Made by a program: the position numbers and the translations under genes
Source of the DNA: Pseudoalteromonas ostreae
GTDB taxonomy: Bacteria; Pseudomonadota; Gammaproteobacteria; Enterobacterales; Alteromonadaceae
Assembly: GCF_018069805.1 (NCBI RefSeq)
Contig: NZ_JAGPYN010000019.1
Coordinates: 1 to 64,000, forward strand
DNA: 64,000 nucleotides
Direction: 5' to 3'
Shown: positions 35,418-45,732 of the stretch, one piece after another
How positions within the stretch are numbered: position 1 is the stretch's first letter
Layout: each line of letters begins with the position of its first letter
The notes under the pieces: model-generated
The model's input: the letters and a program-made list of their open reading frames with translations, nothing else
Databases searched by the model: none
Told to the model about the DNA's origin: nothing

Positions 35418-37889
35418 TTAGAATGTATTACTAATATTAAAGCTGATGGTCTTCGTATCGTCATCTTCTTCTTGTTGCAATGGATACGCAAAACTGATCA
35501 GCATAGGACCCATAGGTGAGATCCACTGCAATGATAAACCGGTTGATACCCTAAAGCGCAGCGGATCTGAATAATCCTCAAGCTTAGCGCGTTCATTCGG
35601 CCCTAAATTTTTATAACGATCAACGTTAAATTCAGTATCCCATACATTTGCAGCATCAACAAAGAAACTGGTACGTACAGAGCTGGTATTCTCTTCATCC
35701 AAAAATGGGGTTGGCACAATTAACTCCATGCCTGCAACCGCTTTAGCATTACCACCAATACGTCCTCGCGTTGTTAACACATCAAACTCTGGCGAGCCGC
35801 CTATATTGCCTGTAACGCCGCCATCTTTCGATGGTGTGCCAGGAATTTGTTGTGGTGTACGCGATATTGCACGCGGCAAAATAGTATTACGGTCAAAACC
35901 TCGTAATTCCATTTCGGTTATACGGAAATACTCTTGAAATGGCAGTGTTTGGTCGTAACCATTCTTATCGCCATAACCATTACCATAGCCAAATGCAGCA
36001 CGCGTTGAGAATACCCACCGATGGTTATCACTGATTGGCCAATAAAAACGCGAGTCATAATTTAACTTAAAGTAAGTTAAATCAGAGTTTGGCGTAGTAC
36101 CAGTTAAGTTTAATGTTTGACGCGAACCAGCCGTTGGGAATAAACCACGGTTTACTGTCACACGAGACCAGCCAACGCTGAGTTCGTACTTAGTAAAATC
36201 AAATCCTTTATCTGGGTTATTCACGTCTAGGAAGGTCTCACGCATAACACGAGTTTGCTCATATTCAGCAATCTCAGATAACTCTTCTTGGATCCACTTA
36301 ACGCCAAAGTTGATACGGTTTACCGCATCAATCGGAAAGCCTATATTTGTACCAATACCATAACTCTTCGATTTGTAATCGATAAGGCTAAACTTACTTG
36401 CATCATAATTACTGTAAAAAATGCTACTGCCTTGCGATACACCATCTGGGGTAAAGTAAGGGTCAGTATACGATACGCTAACACGTTCTGAACCGCGAGA
36501 GGTATTGATATTAAAACCAATTTGGTTACCCGTGCCTAAGAAGTTAGATTCAGTCACACCGATATTAAATTGCAGACCTAAGTAAGAACCATAAGCAAGG
36601 CCTGCGTTAAAGCTACCAGCTGATTGCTCTTTAACGGTAAAATCGACATCAACTTGGTCATCAATGCCCGGTACTGGCACAACATTAAAATCAACTTTTT
36701 CCATATATGGTAGACGTTGAATTTGCAATTTTGAGCGTTCAAGGTTTTGATTTGATAACCATGCACCTTCAAGCTGGGTCATTTCACGACGTAATACTTC
36801 ATCTGCGGTATTTTGGTTGCCACCAACAATAATACGACGCACATATACACGCTGCCCAGGTTTTACTGATAGCGTTAACTGCACTTCTTTGGTTTCGTCA
36901 TCAATTTCAGGGATTGTACGTACTTCCGCATTGGCATAACCAAAACGCGCTAAATAGCTTTTAATAAACTCTTCAGACGAAGTAACCACTGAACCGTTAT
37001 AAAGTTCACCAGCACGAAGTGGTATAACACTTTTAATTAGCTCTTCGCGACCAAGTAAATCACCGATGAAATCAAAGCCTTTCACTTTGTATTTAACGCC
37101 TTCGGTGATGTTAGCTGTTACATACACAGACTCACGCTCTGGGCTCACTGATACTTGGGTTGAGTCAATATTAAAACGTAAGTAACCACGGTCTAGATAA
37201 TAACTACGAATTTTCTCAAGGTCGCCTTCGATGGTTTGTTTCTGGTAGCGATCGCTGCCCATAAACTGCCACCAAGGTAAATCTTGTTGTGACTCAACAA
37301 GTGCCAACAAGTCTTCATCACTAAATAATTCGTTACCAACTAAGTTGATCTGACGAATAGATGCGGCGTCGCCTTCATCAAACTCAAGTTTTAGCTTAAC
37401 GCGGTTACGCGGTAACTTAGTGATACTGACATCAATTTTAGCGTTGTATTTACCAATACTGTGGAAAAACTCTATTAAGCCTTTCTCGATGTTATCAACC
37501 ACCGTTTTATCCAGTGGTTCACCTTGGCGAATATCTTGCTGATCAAGCGACTGAGTAAGTTGCTCGTCTTTAATGTCTTTATTACCATCAAACTCAATAA
37601 CACTAATTGTTGGGCGCTCAGTTACTCTAAAAATAACATTATTGCCATCACGTAGTGCCTTGATATTGTCGAAGTGACCAGAGTTATACAAAGACTTAAT
37701 CGTTTTTGAAATTGTATAGTCATCAACACTATCACCCACGTTAATAGGAATATGTGTTAATGCCGCTCCCAACGCTACGCGCTGCAAACCTTCAACTTTT
37801 AAATCGTCAACAATAAAGGAGTTTTGGCCTAGGGCTGCAAAGCTAGCACCTAATAAACTTGTTACTGCCAAATGTTTTTTTATAGCCAT
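35418..37889 (-). CDS. bamA: Outer membrane protein assembly factor BamA
   Basis: ATG 37889 (MAIKKHLAVTSLLGASFAALG, a signal peptide) is chosen over an upstream in-frame start at 37931. The 824-residue protein carries five POTRA domains (about 25-425; the first reads FIVDDLKVEGLQRV) and a 16-stranded barrel, ending with the phenylalanine signature ISFNISNTF. The conserved VRGF-type barrel motif reads LRGFDRN here. It inserts beta-barrel proteins into the outer membrane. Confidence 0.97.
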   Translation of the reverse strand: MAIKKHLAVTSLLGASFAALGQNSFIVDDLKVEGLQRVALGAALTHIPINVGDSVDDYTISKTIKSLYNSGHFDNIKALRDGNNVIFRVTERPTISVIEFDGNKDIKDEQLTQSLDQQDIRQGEPLDKTVVDNIEKGLIEFFHSIGKYNAKIDVSITKLPRNRVKLKLEFDEGDAASIRQINLVGNELFSDEDLLALVESQQDLPWWQFMGSDRYQKQTIEGDLEKIRSYYLDRGYLRFNIDSTQVSVSPERESVYVTANITEGVKYKVKGFDFIGDLLGREELIKSVIPLRAGELYNGSVVTSSEEFIKSYLARFGYANAEVRTIPEIDDETKEVQLTLSVKPGQRVYVRRIIVGGNQNTADEVLRREMTQLEGAWLSNQNLERSKLQIQRLPYMEKVDFNVVPVPGIDDQVDVDFTVKEQSAGSFNAGLAYGSYLGLQFNIGVTESNFLGTGNQIGFNINTSRGSERVSVSYTDPYFTPDGVSQGSSIFYSNYDASKFSLIDYKSKSYGIGTNIGFPIDAVNRINFGVKWIQEELSEIAEYEQTRVMRETFLDVNNPDKGFDFTKYELSVGWSRVTVNRGLFPTAGSRQTLNLTGTTPNSDLTYFKLNYDSRFYWPISDNHRWVFSTRAAFGYGNGYGDKNGYDQTLPFQEYFRITEMELRGFDRNTILPRAISRTPQQIPGTPSKDGGVTGNIGGSPEFDVLTTRGRIGGNAKAVAGMELIVPTPFLDEENTSSVRTSFFVDAANVWDTEFNVDRYKNLGPNERAKLEDYSDPLRFRVSTGLSLQWISPMGPMLISFAYPLQQEEDDDTKTISFNISNTF

Positions 37890-37993
37890 TTTATTATCTT
37901 TATCCTTTACAACGGTATTACCGCTCAACACCTTAAAATTATACTTTAGCGGTGTTTTACAATCGTGTTTTAATTCGAGACTGTCGCAATTGC

Positions 37994-39346
37994 TTACAAT
38001 CGCGATACATCATTGAACAAAGCGAAACATGTAAGAAAAATGAGTAGCAAGGCACCCACTTTAAAACCAAATTCTTGTGTCTTTTCAGAGACCGGCTTTT
38101 TACGAAAAAGTTCAATTATGTAATACATTAAATGCCCACCATCAAGCACTGGTAACGGCAATAAATTAAATACACCCAAGTTTACACTTATCAATGCTAA
38201 AAAGCTTAAAAATGCCACTAAGCCATAGCTTACGCTAGTTCCCGCCCCTACCGCAATACCAACTGGACCACTTAAATTTTTCACTGATACTTGACCAGTA
38301 ATTAAGTTACCAATCATATCAAAGCTTAGGCTGATCAAGCGCCATGTTTCAGTTACGCCCAGCACCATACTATCGAGTGGGCCATAATGTCTAGTTTCAA
38401 TGTAACCATCTGGCCATTTTTCAACCATCGGTGCTACACCTAAAAAGCCTTGTAACACGCCATCATTATTACGTTGCCCTTTCGGCGTAACATTTAGCAA
38501 CTCGATACTATCTTGTCTTTTTACACTAAATTGTAATGATTTGTTAGCGGATTGCTGAATAACATTAACTAACTGCATCCAACTGGTTATTGTTTCACCA
38601 TTTACTGCGATAATTTCATCACCGGCTTGTAAGTTAGCGTCTGCTGCAGCGGAGTTTGGCGAAATTGTAGCAACGGTTAAAGTCGCCTGCGGACGAAACG
38701 GCACAATGCCCAATGAAGCTAATGGCGGCACATCTTGTTGATCCAGTTTCCAACCATCAATATCAAGCGTTTTAACCTGTTCTTGAAATTGCTCGTCACG
38801 CACGGTGACTGCTACGCTTTTATCACCTAAACTTGCCATTAATGCAAACGTAGCATCTTGCCAGGTAGCGATATTATCATCGCCAATTTTGACAATCTGC
38901 TGACTCGACATAATACCAGCTTGTTCAGCTCGGCTACCTTCTTTGATCGAACCGACCACCGGCTTCACCGATTGAACCCCAACCATGTACATGGCAGCTA
39001 AAGCAAAGATAGCAAATATAAAGTTTGCCATAGGCCCTGCAGCAACAATCGCGATACGCGCTTGTACTGACTTGGCATTAAATGATAAATGGCGTTGCTC
39101 AGCTGGCACGTCATCAACGCGCTCATCAAGCATTTTCACGTAACCACCCAAAGGGATCGCTGCAATGACATATTCAGTGTCGTGTTTATCGTGCCATTTT
39201 ATTAGCGGTTTACCAAAGCCAATAGAGAACCTTAACACTTTGACACCCGCTTTGCGGGCAACCCAAAAATGGCCATATTCATGCACTGTCACTAAAATAC
39301 CCAGCGCTAAAATAAAAGACCCTAAATTCCACAGAAAATCGAACAT
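37994..39346 (-). CDS. rseP: Site-2 zinc metalloprotease RseP
   Basis: The 450-residue length matches the family. The zinc motif H22-EYGH-26 lies in the first transmembrane helix, two PDZ domains span about 115-310, and the third metal ligand is in LLPLPVLDGGHL. It cuts RseA within the membrane to free sigmaE and clears signal peptides. It lies one base after dxr and about 100 bp before bamA. Confidence 0.97.
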   Translation of the reverse strand: MFDFLWNLGSFILALGILVTVHEYGHFWVARKAGVKVLRFSIGFGKPLIKWHDKHDTEYVIAAIPLGGYVKMLDERVDDVPAEQRHLSFNAKSVQARIAIVAAGPMANFIFAIFALAAMYMVGVQSVKPVVGSIKEGSRAEQAGIMSSQQIVKIGDDNIATWQDATFALMASLGDKSVAVTVRDEQFQEQVKTLDIDGWKLDQQDVPPLASLGIVPFRPQATLTVATISPNSAAADANLQAGDEIIAVNGETITSWMQLVNVIQQSANKSLQFSVKRQDSIELLNVTPKGQRNNDGVLQGFLGVAPMVEKWPDGYIETRHYGPLDSMVLGVTETWRLISLSFDMIGNLITGQVSVKNLSGPVGIAVGAGTSVSYGLVAFLSFLALISVNLGVFNLLPLPVLDGGHLMYYIIELFRKKPVSEKTQEFGFKVGALLLIFLTCFALFNDVSRL

Positions 39347-39347
39347 A

Positions 39348-40553
39348 TTAGCGTACTACCTTTGCAATGAGTTGCGTCGCTTGAAGTCGAGCTAAACGAT
39401 CACATTCAAGAATTTCATCCAGCGTATGTACGTTTACATCCACTGTTGTATCTAATGTTTGTGCATTAATGCGGTATATATCAGTAAAGCCTATCTGCCC
39501 TTGTAAAAATGCCTGCACAGCAATTTCATTGGCAGCATTAACTGTCGTCGTAGCACCTTGTCCAGCATTACACGCAGTAATAGCTAATTGTAAATTTGGA
39601 TAGCGAGCAAAATCTGGTTTCGTAAAAGTAAAATCAGCAAGGGCGGAGAAATCAAGCGGTGTAACACCGGCATCAATACGCTGTGGGTATGCTAAAGCAT
39701 GAGCAATCGGTGTACGCATATCTGGATTCCCCATTTGCGCTAGCACCGAGCCATCTTGGTATTGCACCATTGAATGAATAATACTTTGCGGGTGAATGAC
39801 CACTTCAATATCGTTTGCCTGGCAGTTAAATAGCCATTTAGCCTCAATAAACTCAAGGCCTTTATTCATCATAGTGGCTGAGTCAACCGAAATTTTTTGC
39901 CCCATCGACCAATTTGGATGCGCCACGGCTTGTGCTACAGTAACGCCCTTTAAAGAGGCAATATCACAGGTTAAAAAAGGCCCACCAGAACCGGTAAGTA
40001 AAATTTTACTTACCCCATGCTCATGTAACTGTGCATTGGTTTTAGAGCCTTGCAGTGCACTTGGCAGGCACTGGAATATGGCATTATGTTCACTGTCAAT
40101 CGGTAGTAAAGTGGCTTTATGCTGTTTTACTTTATCAATAAACAACTGACCTGACATGACTAAAGATTCTTTATTCGCCAGTAATACTTTTTTACCTGCT
40201 TCTACCGCACTGAGTGTAGGTATGAGCCCTGCTGCACCAACAATCGCCGACATTACCGCGTCAACGTCTGGGTGAGCGGCCAGCTCCCCCATGGCAGCAA
40301 TGCCACTGCGGATCACTGTTTTGCAGCCACTACCCGATAAGTGTTGGCTTAACTTAGCCGCTGCGCTGTCATCAGCCATCACTGCAAAGCGTGGTTGATG
40401 AGCAAGACACAATTGCGCCATCAATTTACTATTATGACCTGCCGCAAGTGCAAATACAGCAAACTGTTCTTGGTTACGCGCAACAACATCTAAGGTACTT
40501 AAACCAATAGAACCTGTTGCGCCAAGAATGACAAGTTGTTGTCTACAACTCAT
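39348..40553 (-). CDS. dxr: 1-deoxy-D-xylulose 5-phosphate reductoisomerase
   Basis: The 401-residue protein has the NADPH motif ILGATGSIGLSTLDVV, the metal/substrate segment LLPIDSEHNAIFQCL, and SVDSATMMNKGLEFIEA. It converts DXP to MEP in isoprenoid synthesis, feeding the undecaprenyl carrier made by UppS upstream in the same cluster. It overlaps cdsA by 4 bp (ATGA). Confidence 0.97.
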   Translation of the reverse strand: MSCRQQLVILGATGSIGLSTLDVVARNQEQFAVFALAAGHNSKLMAQLCLAHQPRFAVMADDSAAAKLSQHLSGSGCKTVIRSGIAAMGELAAHPDVDAVMSAIVGAAGLIPTLSAVEAGKKVLLANKESLVMSGQLFIDKVKQHKATLLPIDSEHNAIFQCLPSALQGSKTNAQLHEHGVSKILLTGSGGPFLTCDIASLKGVTVAQAVAHPNWSMGQKISVDSATMMNKGLEFIEAKWLFNCQANDIEVVIHPQSIIHSMVQYQDGSVLAQMGNPDMRTPIAHALAYPQRIDAGVTPLDFSALADFTFTKPDFARYPNLQLAITACNAGQGATTTVNAANEIAVQAFLQGQIGFTDIYRINAQTLDTTVDVNVHTLDEILECDRLARLQATQLIAKVVR

Positions 40554-41416
40554 AAACTAAGTGTCCATGCATAGCACAACACAAAAATGGGGGCCGCAGC
40601 GGTAAGGCTGTCAAGGCGGTCTAAAATCCCCCCATGGCCAGGCAAACAAGAGCCACTATCTTTAAGACCAGCTTCGCGTTTAAACATACTTTCGAGTAAG
40701 TCGCCAATAGCTGAAAATAACGCGATGAATACAGTCATAATCGCGTAAATTGGCCAAACAGACATGTTTACGTTGGTAAAATGACAAAACGCTAAAACAA
40801 AAACCACCGCTGCAACTAAGCCACCAGCTAAACCTTCAATGGTTTTATTTGGGCTCACTTTTGGCATTAACTTATGCTTGCCAAAGTTTTTGCCAGTAAA
40901 GTACGCACCAATATCAGCACTCCATACGATCCCCAGTACCACTAAAATAAGCATCGAACCAAAGTGTGTTGATTGCTCATAGTTAGCACTGCGCAGTGTA
41001 TTAAGTGCAAGCCACAGCGGTACTAAGGTGAGAATGCCGGCAATAGCCCGCATAACCACTCCTTCGTTCCATGCTTTCGCCATTGCTGGATAGCGCCACA
41101 CTAGATAGGTGGCTACTATCCACCACGAAAATGACAGGGTGAATATATAATTTGCGTCACCCACTAACTGGCCGTTAACCCACAGTCCATCAATTGGCCA
41201 ATGCCAATTAAGCAGTACCAGTAGTAAGCCAATAAACGCCACAAACGAAAAACGTTTAACTTTATCGCATAACCCCATAAATGCCGACCATTCCCACGCG
41301 CCTAATAAAACAATCGCGCCAGCAATGTAACTAAACAATGTAAGAGGTGTATAAAAAACCAACACCAGTGCTAAAGGCGCTAGCACTAAAGAGGTTAAAA
41401 TTCGTTGTTTTAGCAA
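40550..41416 (-). CDS. cdsA: Phosphatidate cytidylyltransferase
   Basis: The 288-residue membrane protein starts at TTG 41416 with AAAGGG upstream. It has about eight hydrophobic helices and the family signature near the C-terminus, SAIGDLLESMFKREAGLKDSG followed by LPGHGGILDRLDS. It makes CDP-diacylglycerol for phospholipid synthesis. It lies between uppS and dxr. Confidence 0.95.
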   Translation of the reverse strand: MLKQRILTSLVLAPLALVLVFYTPLTLFSYIAGAIVLLGAWEWSAFMGLCDKVKRFSFVAFIGLLLVLLNWHWPIDGLWVNGQLVGDANYIFTLSFSWWIVATYLVWRYPAMAKAWNEGVVMRAIAGILTLVPLWLALNTLRSANYEQSTHFGSMLILVVLGIVWSADIGAYFTGKNFGKHKLMPKVSPNKTIEGLAGGLVAAVVFVLAFCHFTNVNMSVWPIYAIMTVFIALFSAIGDLLESMFKREAGLKDSGSCLPGHGGILDRLDSLTAAAPIFVLCYAWTLSL

Positions 41417-41433
41417 AGTGTTACCCTTTTTAA

Positions 41434-42213
41434 TTAGGTTTCAGCGAGTAATTGTTTTATTTGTTCGCCAGTACAACCAAACCGTCGCTCTCTGGCAACG
41501 TAACAAGCGATAGCATCAGCAAAAGCTGCTTCATTGAAATCAGGCCAAAGCGTATCGGTAAAATAAAGTTCAGCATAAGCAGCTTGCCACAATAAAAAAT
41601 TGCTTATGCGTAAATCGCCACCTGTACGGATCAACAAGTCAGGTTCAGCCTGATCGTGCATGCTCATATGGGTGGCTAAATCGTGCTCTGTAATCTCATC
41701 AGGGTTTAACGTCCCTGCTGCAATCTGCTTAGCTAATTGCTTTGCAGCATTTGTTATATCCCATCGACCACCATAATTTGCCGCTACATTCAGTTGTAAC
41801 CCTGTATTATTAGCCGTTAATTCATGTGCTGCATCAACCTTGCTACGCAAAGTATCTGAAAAACGAGATAAGTCACCAATAATAGTTAACTTAACATTAT
41901 TTTTGTGTAGCTTTTTAACTTCCTTGCTCAACACAAACAAAAACAGCTCCATCAGGGTACTGACCTCATCTTCAGGCCGATGCCAGTTTTCACTACTAAA
42001 AGCGAACAGAGTCAGTGACTCTACACCTAATTTTGTGCAAAACTGCACAGAGTGACGAACCGCATCCACGCCTTTTTTATGACCGTACACGCGCGGCCTA
42101 TTCTTTGCTTGTGCCCAACGACCATTGCCATCCATAATTATAGCGACATGCTTGGGTAAACATTGCTGGGAAATTTTATCAGCGTCAAGAACCATAAATA
42201 TTGAGTATTCCAT
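41434..42213 (-). CDS. uppS: Undecaprenyl diphosphate synthase
   Basis: Starts at ATG 42213 or ATG 42195 are possible; 42213 is given, because the only other in-frame upstream start (42252) lies inside a terminator. The protein has about 260 residues with [12 protein letters not shown] (catalytic Asp), [33 protein letters not shown] and the C-terminal ALYFT-type segment. It adds eight isoprene units to farnesyl diphosphate to make the cell-wall lipid carrier. A rho-independent terminator ends exactly at its start codon, and its ribosome site lies in the hairpin arm. Confidence 0.94.
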   Translation of the reverse strand: MEYSIFMVLDADKISQQCLPKHVAIIMDGNGRWAQAKNRPRVYGHKKGVDAVRHSVQFCTKLGVESLTLFAFSSENWHRPEDEVSTLMELFLFVLSKEVKKLHKNNVKLTIIGDLSRFSDTLRSKVDAAHELTANNTGLQLNVAANYGGRWDITNAAKQLAKQIAAGTLNPDEITEHDLATHMSMHDQAEPDLLIRTGGDLRISNFLLWQAAYAELYFTDTLWPDFNEAAFADAIACYVARERRFGCTGEQIKQLLAET

Positions 42214-42248
42214 AAAAAAACGCCGCCTAGTATACCCCAGACGGCGTT
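42214..42248 (-). terminator. Strong terminator between frr and uppS, enclosing the uppS ribosome site
   Basis: On the - strand AACGCCGTCT pairs with AGGCGGCGTT (ten bp with one G-T pair) and is followed by seven T that end at the ATG at 42213. The AGGCGG of the second arm is the best ribosome site for that ATG, so it is sequestered when the hairpin forms. Confidence 0.85.
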
Positions 42249-42294
42249 TCAAAACTAATAAATTTACTAACCCGCATTTGGGTTATTTAGCTGC

Positions 42295-42852
42295 TTAGAT
42301 TTCCATCAGCTCGGCTTCTTTCGCCGCTAATTGAGTGTCCATTTCTTTAATGAATTTGTCCGTAAGCTTTTGAATTGCATCATCAGATTGACGTGCTTCA
42401 TCTTCAGAAATATCTTTATCTTTCAATAAGTTTTTAACGTCACCGTTAGCATCACGACGAATGTTACGGATTGCAACGCGGCCACTTTCAACTTCACCAC
42501 GAACGATTTTAATTAAGTTTTTACGACGTTCTTCAGTTAGCGGAGGAAGCGGTACACGGATCACAGAACCCGCAGACATTGGGTTTAAGCCTAAGTCAGA
42601 TGCCATGATTGCTTTCTCTACCGCTTGCGCAAGCGATTTATCAAATACACTAAGTGCTAATGTACGTGAATCTTCAATCGTTACATTGGCAACTTGGTTC
42701 AATGGCGTTGGTGCACCGTAATATGGCACCATAATGCCATCTAATATTGCCGGATGAGCACGGCCAGTACGGATTTTAGATAGTTGACTGCTAAGTGCCG
42801 TTACACTTTTCTGCATACGTTCTGCAGCATCTTTTTGAATATCGTTTATCAC
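42295..42852 (-). CDS. frr: Ribosome recycling factor
   Basis: The 185 residues equal the Escherichia coli length. It opens [37 protein letters not shown] and has [16 protein letters not shown]. With EF-G it splits ribosomes after termination. It follows pyrH by 14 bp and ends before a strong terminator. Confidence 0.98.
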   Translation of the reverse strand: MINDIQKDAAERMQKSVTALSSQLSKIRTGRAHPAILDGIMVPYYGAPTPLNQVANVTIEDSRTLALSVFDKSLAQAVEKAIMASDLGLNPMSAGSVIRVPLPPLTEERRKNLIKIVRGEVESGRVAIRNIRRDANGDVKNLLKDKDISEDEARQSDDAIQKLTDKFIKEMDTQLAAKEAELMEI

Positions 42853-42866
42853 GGTTCAATCCTAAT

Positions 42867-43616
42867 CTAGTTAATAACTTCATCTGAAGCTTGTGAAGAG
42901 ATAAGAGTGCCTTCTTCTTCGCCCATAATTACACGCTTTAAAGCGCCTGATTTGTTCATGTTAAATACGCTCAATGGCATCTTGTGATCACGCGCAAGAG
43001 TGAATGCCGCAAGATCCATTACTTTTAATTCTTTTTCAATGATTTCATTGTAGCTCAAGTGACGGTAAAGTGTCGCGTCAGGGTTTTTCACCGGATCATC
43101 ACTGTAAACACCATCAACCTTGGTGGCTTTAATCACGGTATCGGCTTCAATTTCAATACCGCGTAAACACGCGGCCGAATCCGTTGTAAAGAAAGGGTTA
43201 CCAGTACCGGCTGCAAAAATAACTACACGCCCTGTTTTTAATAAGCTAATTGCCTCAGCCCAGTTGTATGCATCACACACACCGTTAAGTGGGATAGCTG
43301 ACATTAAACGGCAATTTACAAATGCACGGTGCAACGCATCACGCATTGCAAGGCCATTCATAACAGTTGCTAGCATCCCCATATGATCGCCCACTACGCG
43401 ATTCATACCTGCCTCAGCAAGTGAGCCGCCACGTAAAAAGTTACCGCCACCGATAACTAAACCCACTTCTACGTCGAGTTCTACAAGCTCTTTGATTTCT
43501 TGCGCCATACGGTCTAATACTTTTGGGTCGATGCCGAAGCCTTCGTCTCCCATCAGTGCTTCACCGCTTAATTTGAGAAGAACGCGTCTAAAAATAGGTT
43601 TACGATTGATTGTCAT
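42867..43616 (-). CDS. pyrH: Uridylate kinase
   Basis: The 249-residue amino-acid-kinase-fold protein has [30 protein letters not shown] and [13 protein letters not shown]. It phosphorylates UMP to UDP. It follows tsf across a strong terminator and is in the usual rpsB-tsf-pyrH-frr order. Confidence 0.98.
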   Translation of the reverse strand: MTINRKPIFRRVLLKLSGEALMGDEGFGIDPKVLDRMAQEIKELVELDVEVGLVIGGGNFLRGGSLAEAGMNRVVGDHMGMLATVMNGLAMRDALHRAFVNCRLMSAIPLNGVCDAYNWAEAISLLKTGRVVIFAAGTGNPFFTTDSAACLRGIEIEADTVIKATKVDGVYSDDPVKNPDATLYRHLSYNEIIEKELKVMDLAAFTLARDHKMPLSVFNMNKSGALKRVIMGEEEGTLISSQASDEVIN

Positions 43617-43645
43617 AGTATTTGGGCCAACTTTATAAAAAAAGG

Positions 43646-43695
43646 ATAAAAAATAACCGCGCTTATGATTTTCACATAAAGAGCGCGGTTATTTT
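43646..43695 (-). terminator. Terminator between tsf and pyrH
   Basis: AAAATAACCGCGCT and AGCGCGGTTATTTTTT pair over about 13 bp with a T-rich tail, ending the rpsB-tsf transcript. Confidence 0.9.
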
Positions 43696-43775
43696 AAAGA
43701 ATTTTCAGCGATGACGCAAAAGCAAATAACAGAATAATTTCATCTAACTCACTTTTTCGTCAAAGGAAATCGATT

Positions 43776-44627
43776 TTATTGACCTTTAGCAGCAGCAATC
43801 TGTGCAGCAACTTCAGCAGCAAAATCTTCAGTTTTCTTCTCGATACCTTCACCAACTTCTACACGTACGAAGCCAGTAACTGTTGCGTTTTTCTCTTTAA
43901 GAATTTCACCAACAGATTTTTTAGGTTCCATGATGAAAGCTTGACCAGTAAGAGAAACCTCACCAGTGAATTTTTTCATGCGACCAACAACCATCTTCTC
44001 AGCGATTTCAGCAGGCTTGCCTTCGTTCATCGCGATTTCGATTTGTACTTGCTTTTCTTTTTCAACAACGTCAGCAGGTACATCTTCAGGTGCTAGGTAC
44101 TCTGGGTTTGAAGCAGCAACGTGCATTGCGATGTGCTTAAGTGTTTCTTCATCAGCAACACCTGCAACAACAACACCAATACGCTCACCGTGACGGTACT
44201 CAACTAGCGTTTCGCCAGCGATGTACTGTAGACGACGTACATTGATGTTTTCACCAATTTTAGTTACTAGTTCAACACGATCTTCTTCGAACTTAGCTTG
44301 TAAGTCTTCGATAGAAATCGTTTCTGCAATAGCAGCATCAGCAACTTTATTAGCAAATGCTAAGAAACTTACGTCTTTTGCTACGAAGTCAGTTTGACAG
44401 TTAACTTCAACTAGTACTGCAACACCTGCGTTTTGCTTGATGATGATAGTACCTTCAGCAGCAATGTTACCTGCTTTTTTAGCCGCTTTTGCAGCGCCAC
44501 TTTTACGCATATTTTCAATCGCTAACTCGATGTCGCCATCAGTTTCAGTTAACGCTTTTTTACAATCCATCATGCCAGCGCCGGTACGCTCGCGTAATTC
44601 TTTAACTAGGGCAGTAGTTACAGCCAT
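43776..44627 (-). CDS. tsf: Elongation factor Ts
   Basis: The 283-residue protein opens [26 protein letters not shown] with the conserved [10 protein letters not shown] motif. It recycles EF-Tu-GDP. It lies downstream of rpsB and is separated from it by a long hairpin that may set the ratio of the two proteins. Confidence 0.98.
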   Translation of the reverse strand: MAVTTALVKELRERTGAGMMDCKKALTETDGDIELAIENMRKSGAAKAAKKAGNIAAEGTIIIKQNAGVAVLVEVNCQTDFVAKDVSFLAFANKVADAAIAETISIEDLQAKFEEDRVELVTKIGENINVRRLQYIAGETLVEYRHGERIGVVVAGVADEETLKHIAMHVAASNPEYLAPEDVPADVVEKEKQVQIEIAMNEGKPAEIAEKMVVGRMKKFTGEVSLTGQAFIMEPKKSVGEILKEKNATVTGFVRVEVGEGIEKKTEDFAAEVAAQIAAAKGQ

Positions 44628-44690
44628 TAGTAAATCCTCAAATCTGAATTCAGGTTTAGATAAGCGGGTTACCCGCTCTACAAGAATAGC

Positions 44691-44720
44691 AAGTCTTCAT
44701 CTAAAATTAGATGAAGACTT
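44691..44720 (-). terminator. Long perfect hairpin between rpsB and tsf
   Basis: Two 14-base arms (AAGTCTTCATCTAA and its complement) around two bases. No T-run follows, so it may be an attenuator or an RNA-processing/stability element rather than a full terminator. Confidence 0.7.
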
Positions 44721-44732
44721 GATGACAGCTAA

Positions 44733-45461
44733 TTACTCAGCTTCTACGAAGTCGTCTTTCTCAGCTTGAGCAACGATATTGCTCTCACGGCCTTCAGTAA
44801 TTGCTGCTGCAACTGCGCCTGTGTAAAGGTTAATTGCACGGATAGCATCATCATTACCAGGTACGATGAAATCAACACCGTCTGGGTTAGAGTTAGTATC
44901 AACGATCGCAACAACTGGAATACCTAGGTTGTTAGCTTCACGGATAGCGATGTGCTCGTGGTCTGCATCGATAACGAAAAGTGCGTCAGGAAGACCACCC
45001 ATGTTTTTGATACCGCCAAGGCTCTTTTCAAGCTTTTCCATTTCGCGGTTAAGCATTAACGTTTCTTTCTTAGTTAACTTCTCGAAAGTACCGTCTTGGC
45101 TTTGGATCTCAAGGTCTTTAAGACGCTTGATTGATTGACGAACTGTTTTCCAGTTAGTCAACATACCACCTAACCAACGGTGATTTACGTAATACTGATC
45201 GCTCGCGATAGCGGCTTCTTTAACCGACTCGCTTGCTGCGCGCTTAGTACCAACGAAAAGAACTTTACCTTTGTTTGACGCAGCACCAGTTAAAAACTTA
45301 AGTGCGTTGTTGAACATTGGAACAGTTTGCTCAAGGTTGATGATATGAACACGGTTACGTGCGCCGAAGATGAAAGGCTTCATCTTAGGATTCCAGTAAC
45401 GTGCTTGGTGACCGAAGTGAACACCAGCTTGAAGCATGTCGCGCATTGAAACGTTTGCCAT
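44733..45461 (-). CDS. rpsB: 30S ribosomal protein S2
   Basis: The 242-residue protein opens [19 protein letters not shown] and has [20 protein letters not shown] and [15 protein letters not shown]. It is a small-subunit protein, expected to repress its own operon by binding the leader described separately. The ribosome site AGAGGAAA lies ahead of the ATG. Confidence 0.98.
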   Translation of the reverse strand: MANVSMRDMLQAGVHFGHQARYWNPKMKPFIFGARNRVHIINLEQTVPMFNNALKFLTGAASNKGKVLFVGTKRAASESVKEAAIASDQYYVNHRWLGGMLTNWKTVRQSIKRLKDLEIQSQDGTFEKLTKKETLMLNREMEKLEKSLGGIKNMGGLPDALFVIDADHEHIAIREANNLGIPVVAIVDTNSNPDGVDFIVPGNDDAIRAINLYTGAVAAAITEGRESNIVAQAEKDDFVEAE

Positions 45462-45469
45462 TTTGTATT

Positions 45470-45580
45470 TCCTCTGTTTAGTTTAGGGTTAGGCCTCCAC
45501 ATATCCCATAGCACCAACACCGCAGTTAAATGAAACTGAAATGCACCCAAGTGTATGTGACGATACGTGTGTGTGTTAAA
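45470..45580 (-). promoter_or_regulatory. rpsB leader, probable S2-binding autoregulatory element
   Basis: The - strand leader contains GGTGCTATGGGATATGTGGAG followed by GCCTAACCC. It closely resembles the conserved gammaproteobacterial rpsB leader where S2 represses translation of rpsB-tsf. The structure was not folded. Confidence 0.65.
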
Positions 45581-45646
45581 ATAAAATTGTGTTTGCCTTA
45601 AATACAAAAAATCAATTAAGAATTTATTTGTAAAAAGACGGCGCGC

Positions 45647-45675
45647 TTTATACCATATTAAAAACAAATATTCAA
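45647..45675 (-). promoter_or_regulatory. rpsB promoter
   Basis: TTGAAT (45675-45670), a 17-bp spacer and TATAAA (45652-45647), followed by a GC-rich discriminator as in stringently controlled ribosomal promoters. Confidence 0.8.
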
Positions 45676-45732
45676 CGTCGCGTGCAAAATTTGTGCGGCG
45701 ATAAATGTGTAAAACTCGACAATGGAGCCTCC

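Noticed and set aside
45380..45667. 95-codon ORF over the rpsB leader
   Set aside because: It overlaps the promoter, S2-type leader and rpsB start; its sequence reflects the RNA element.
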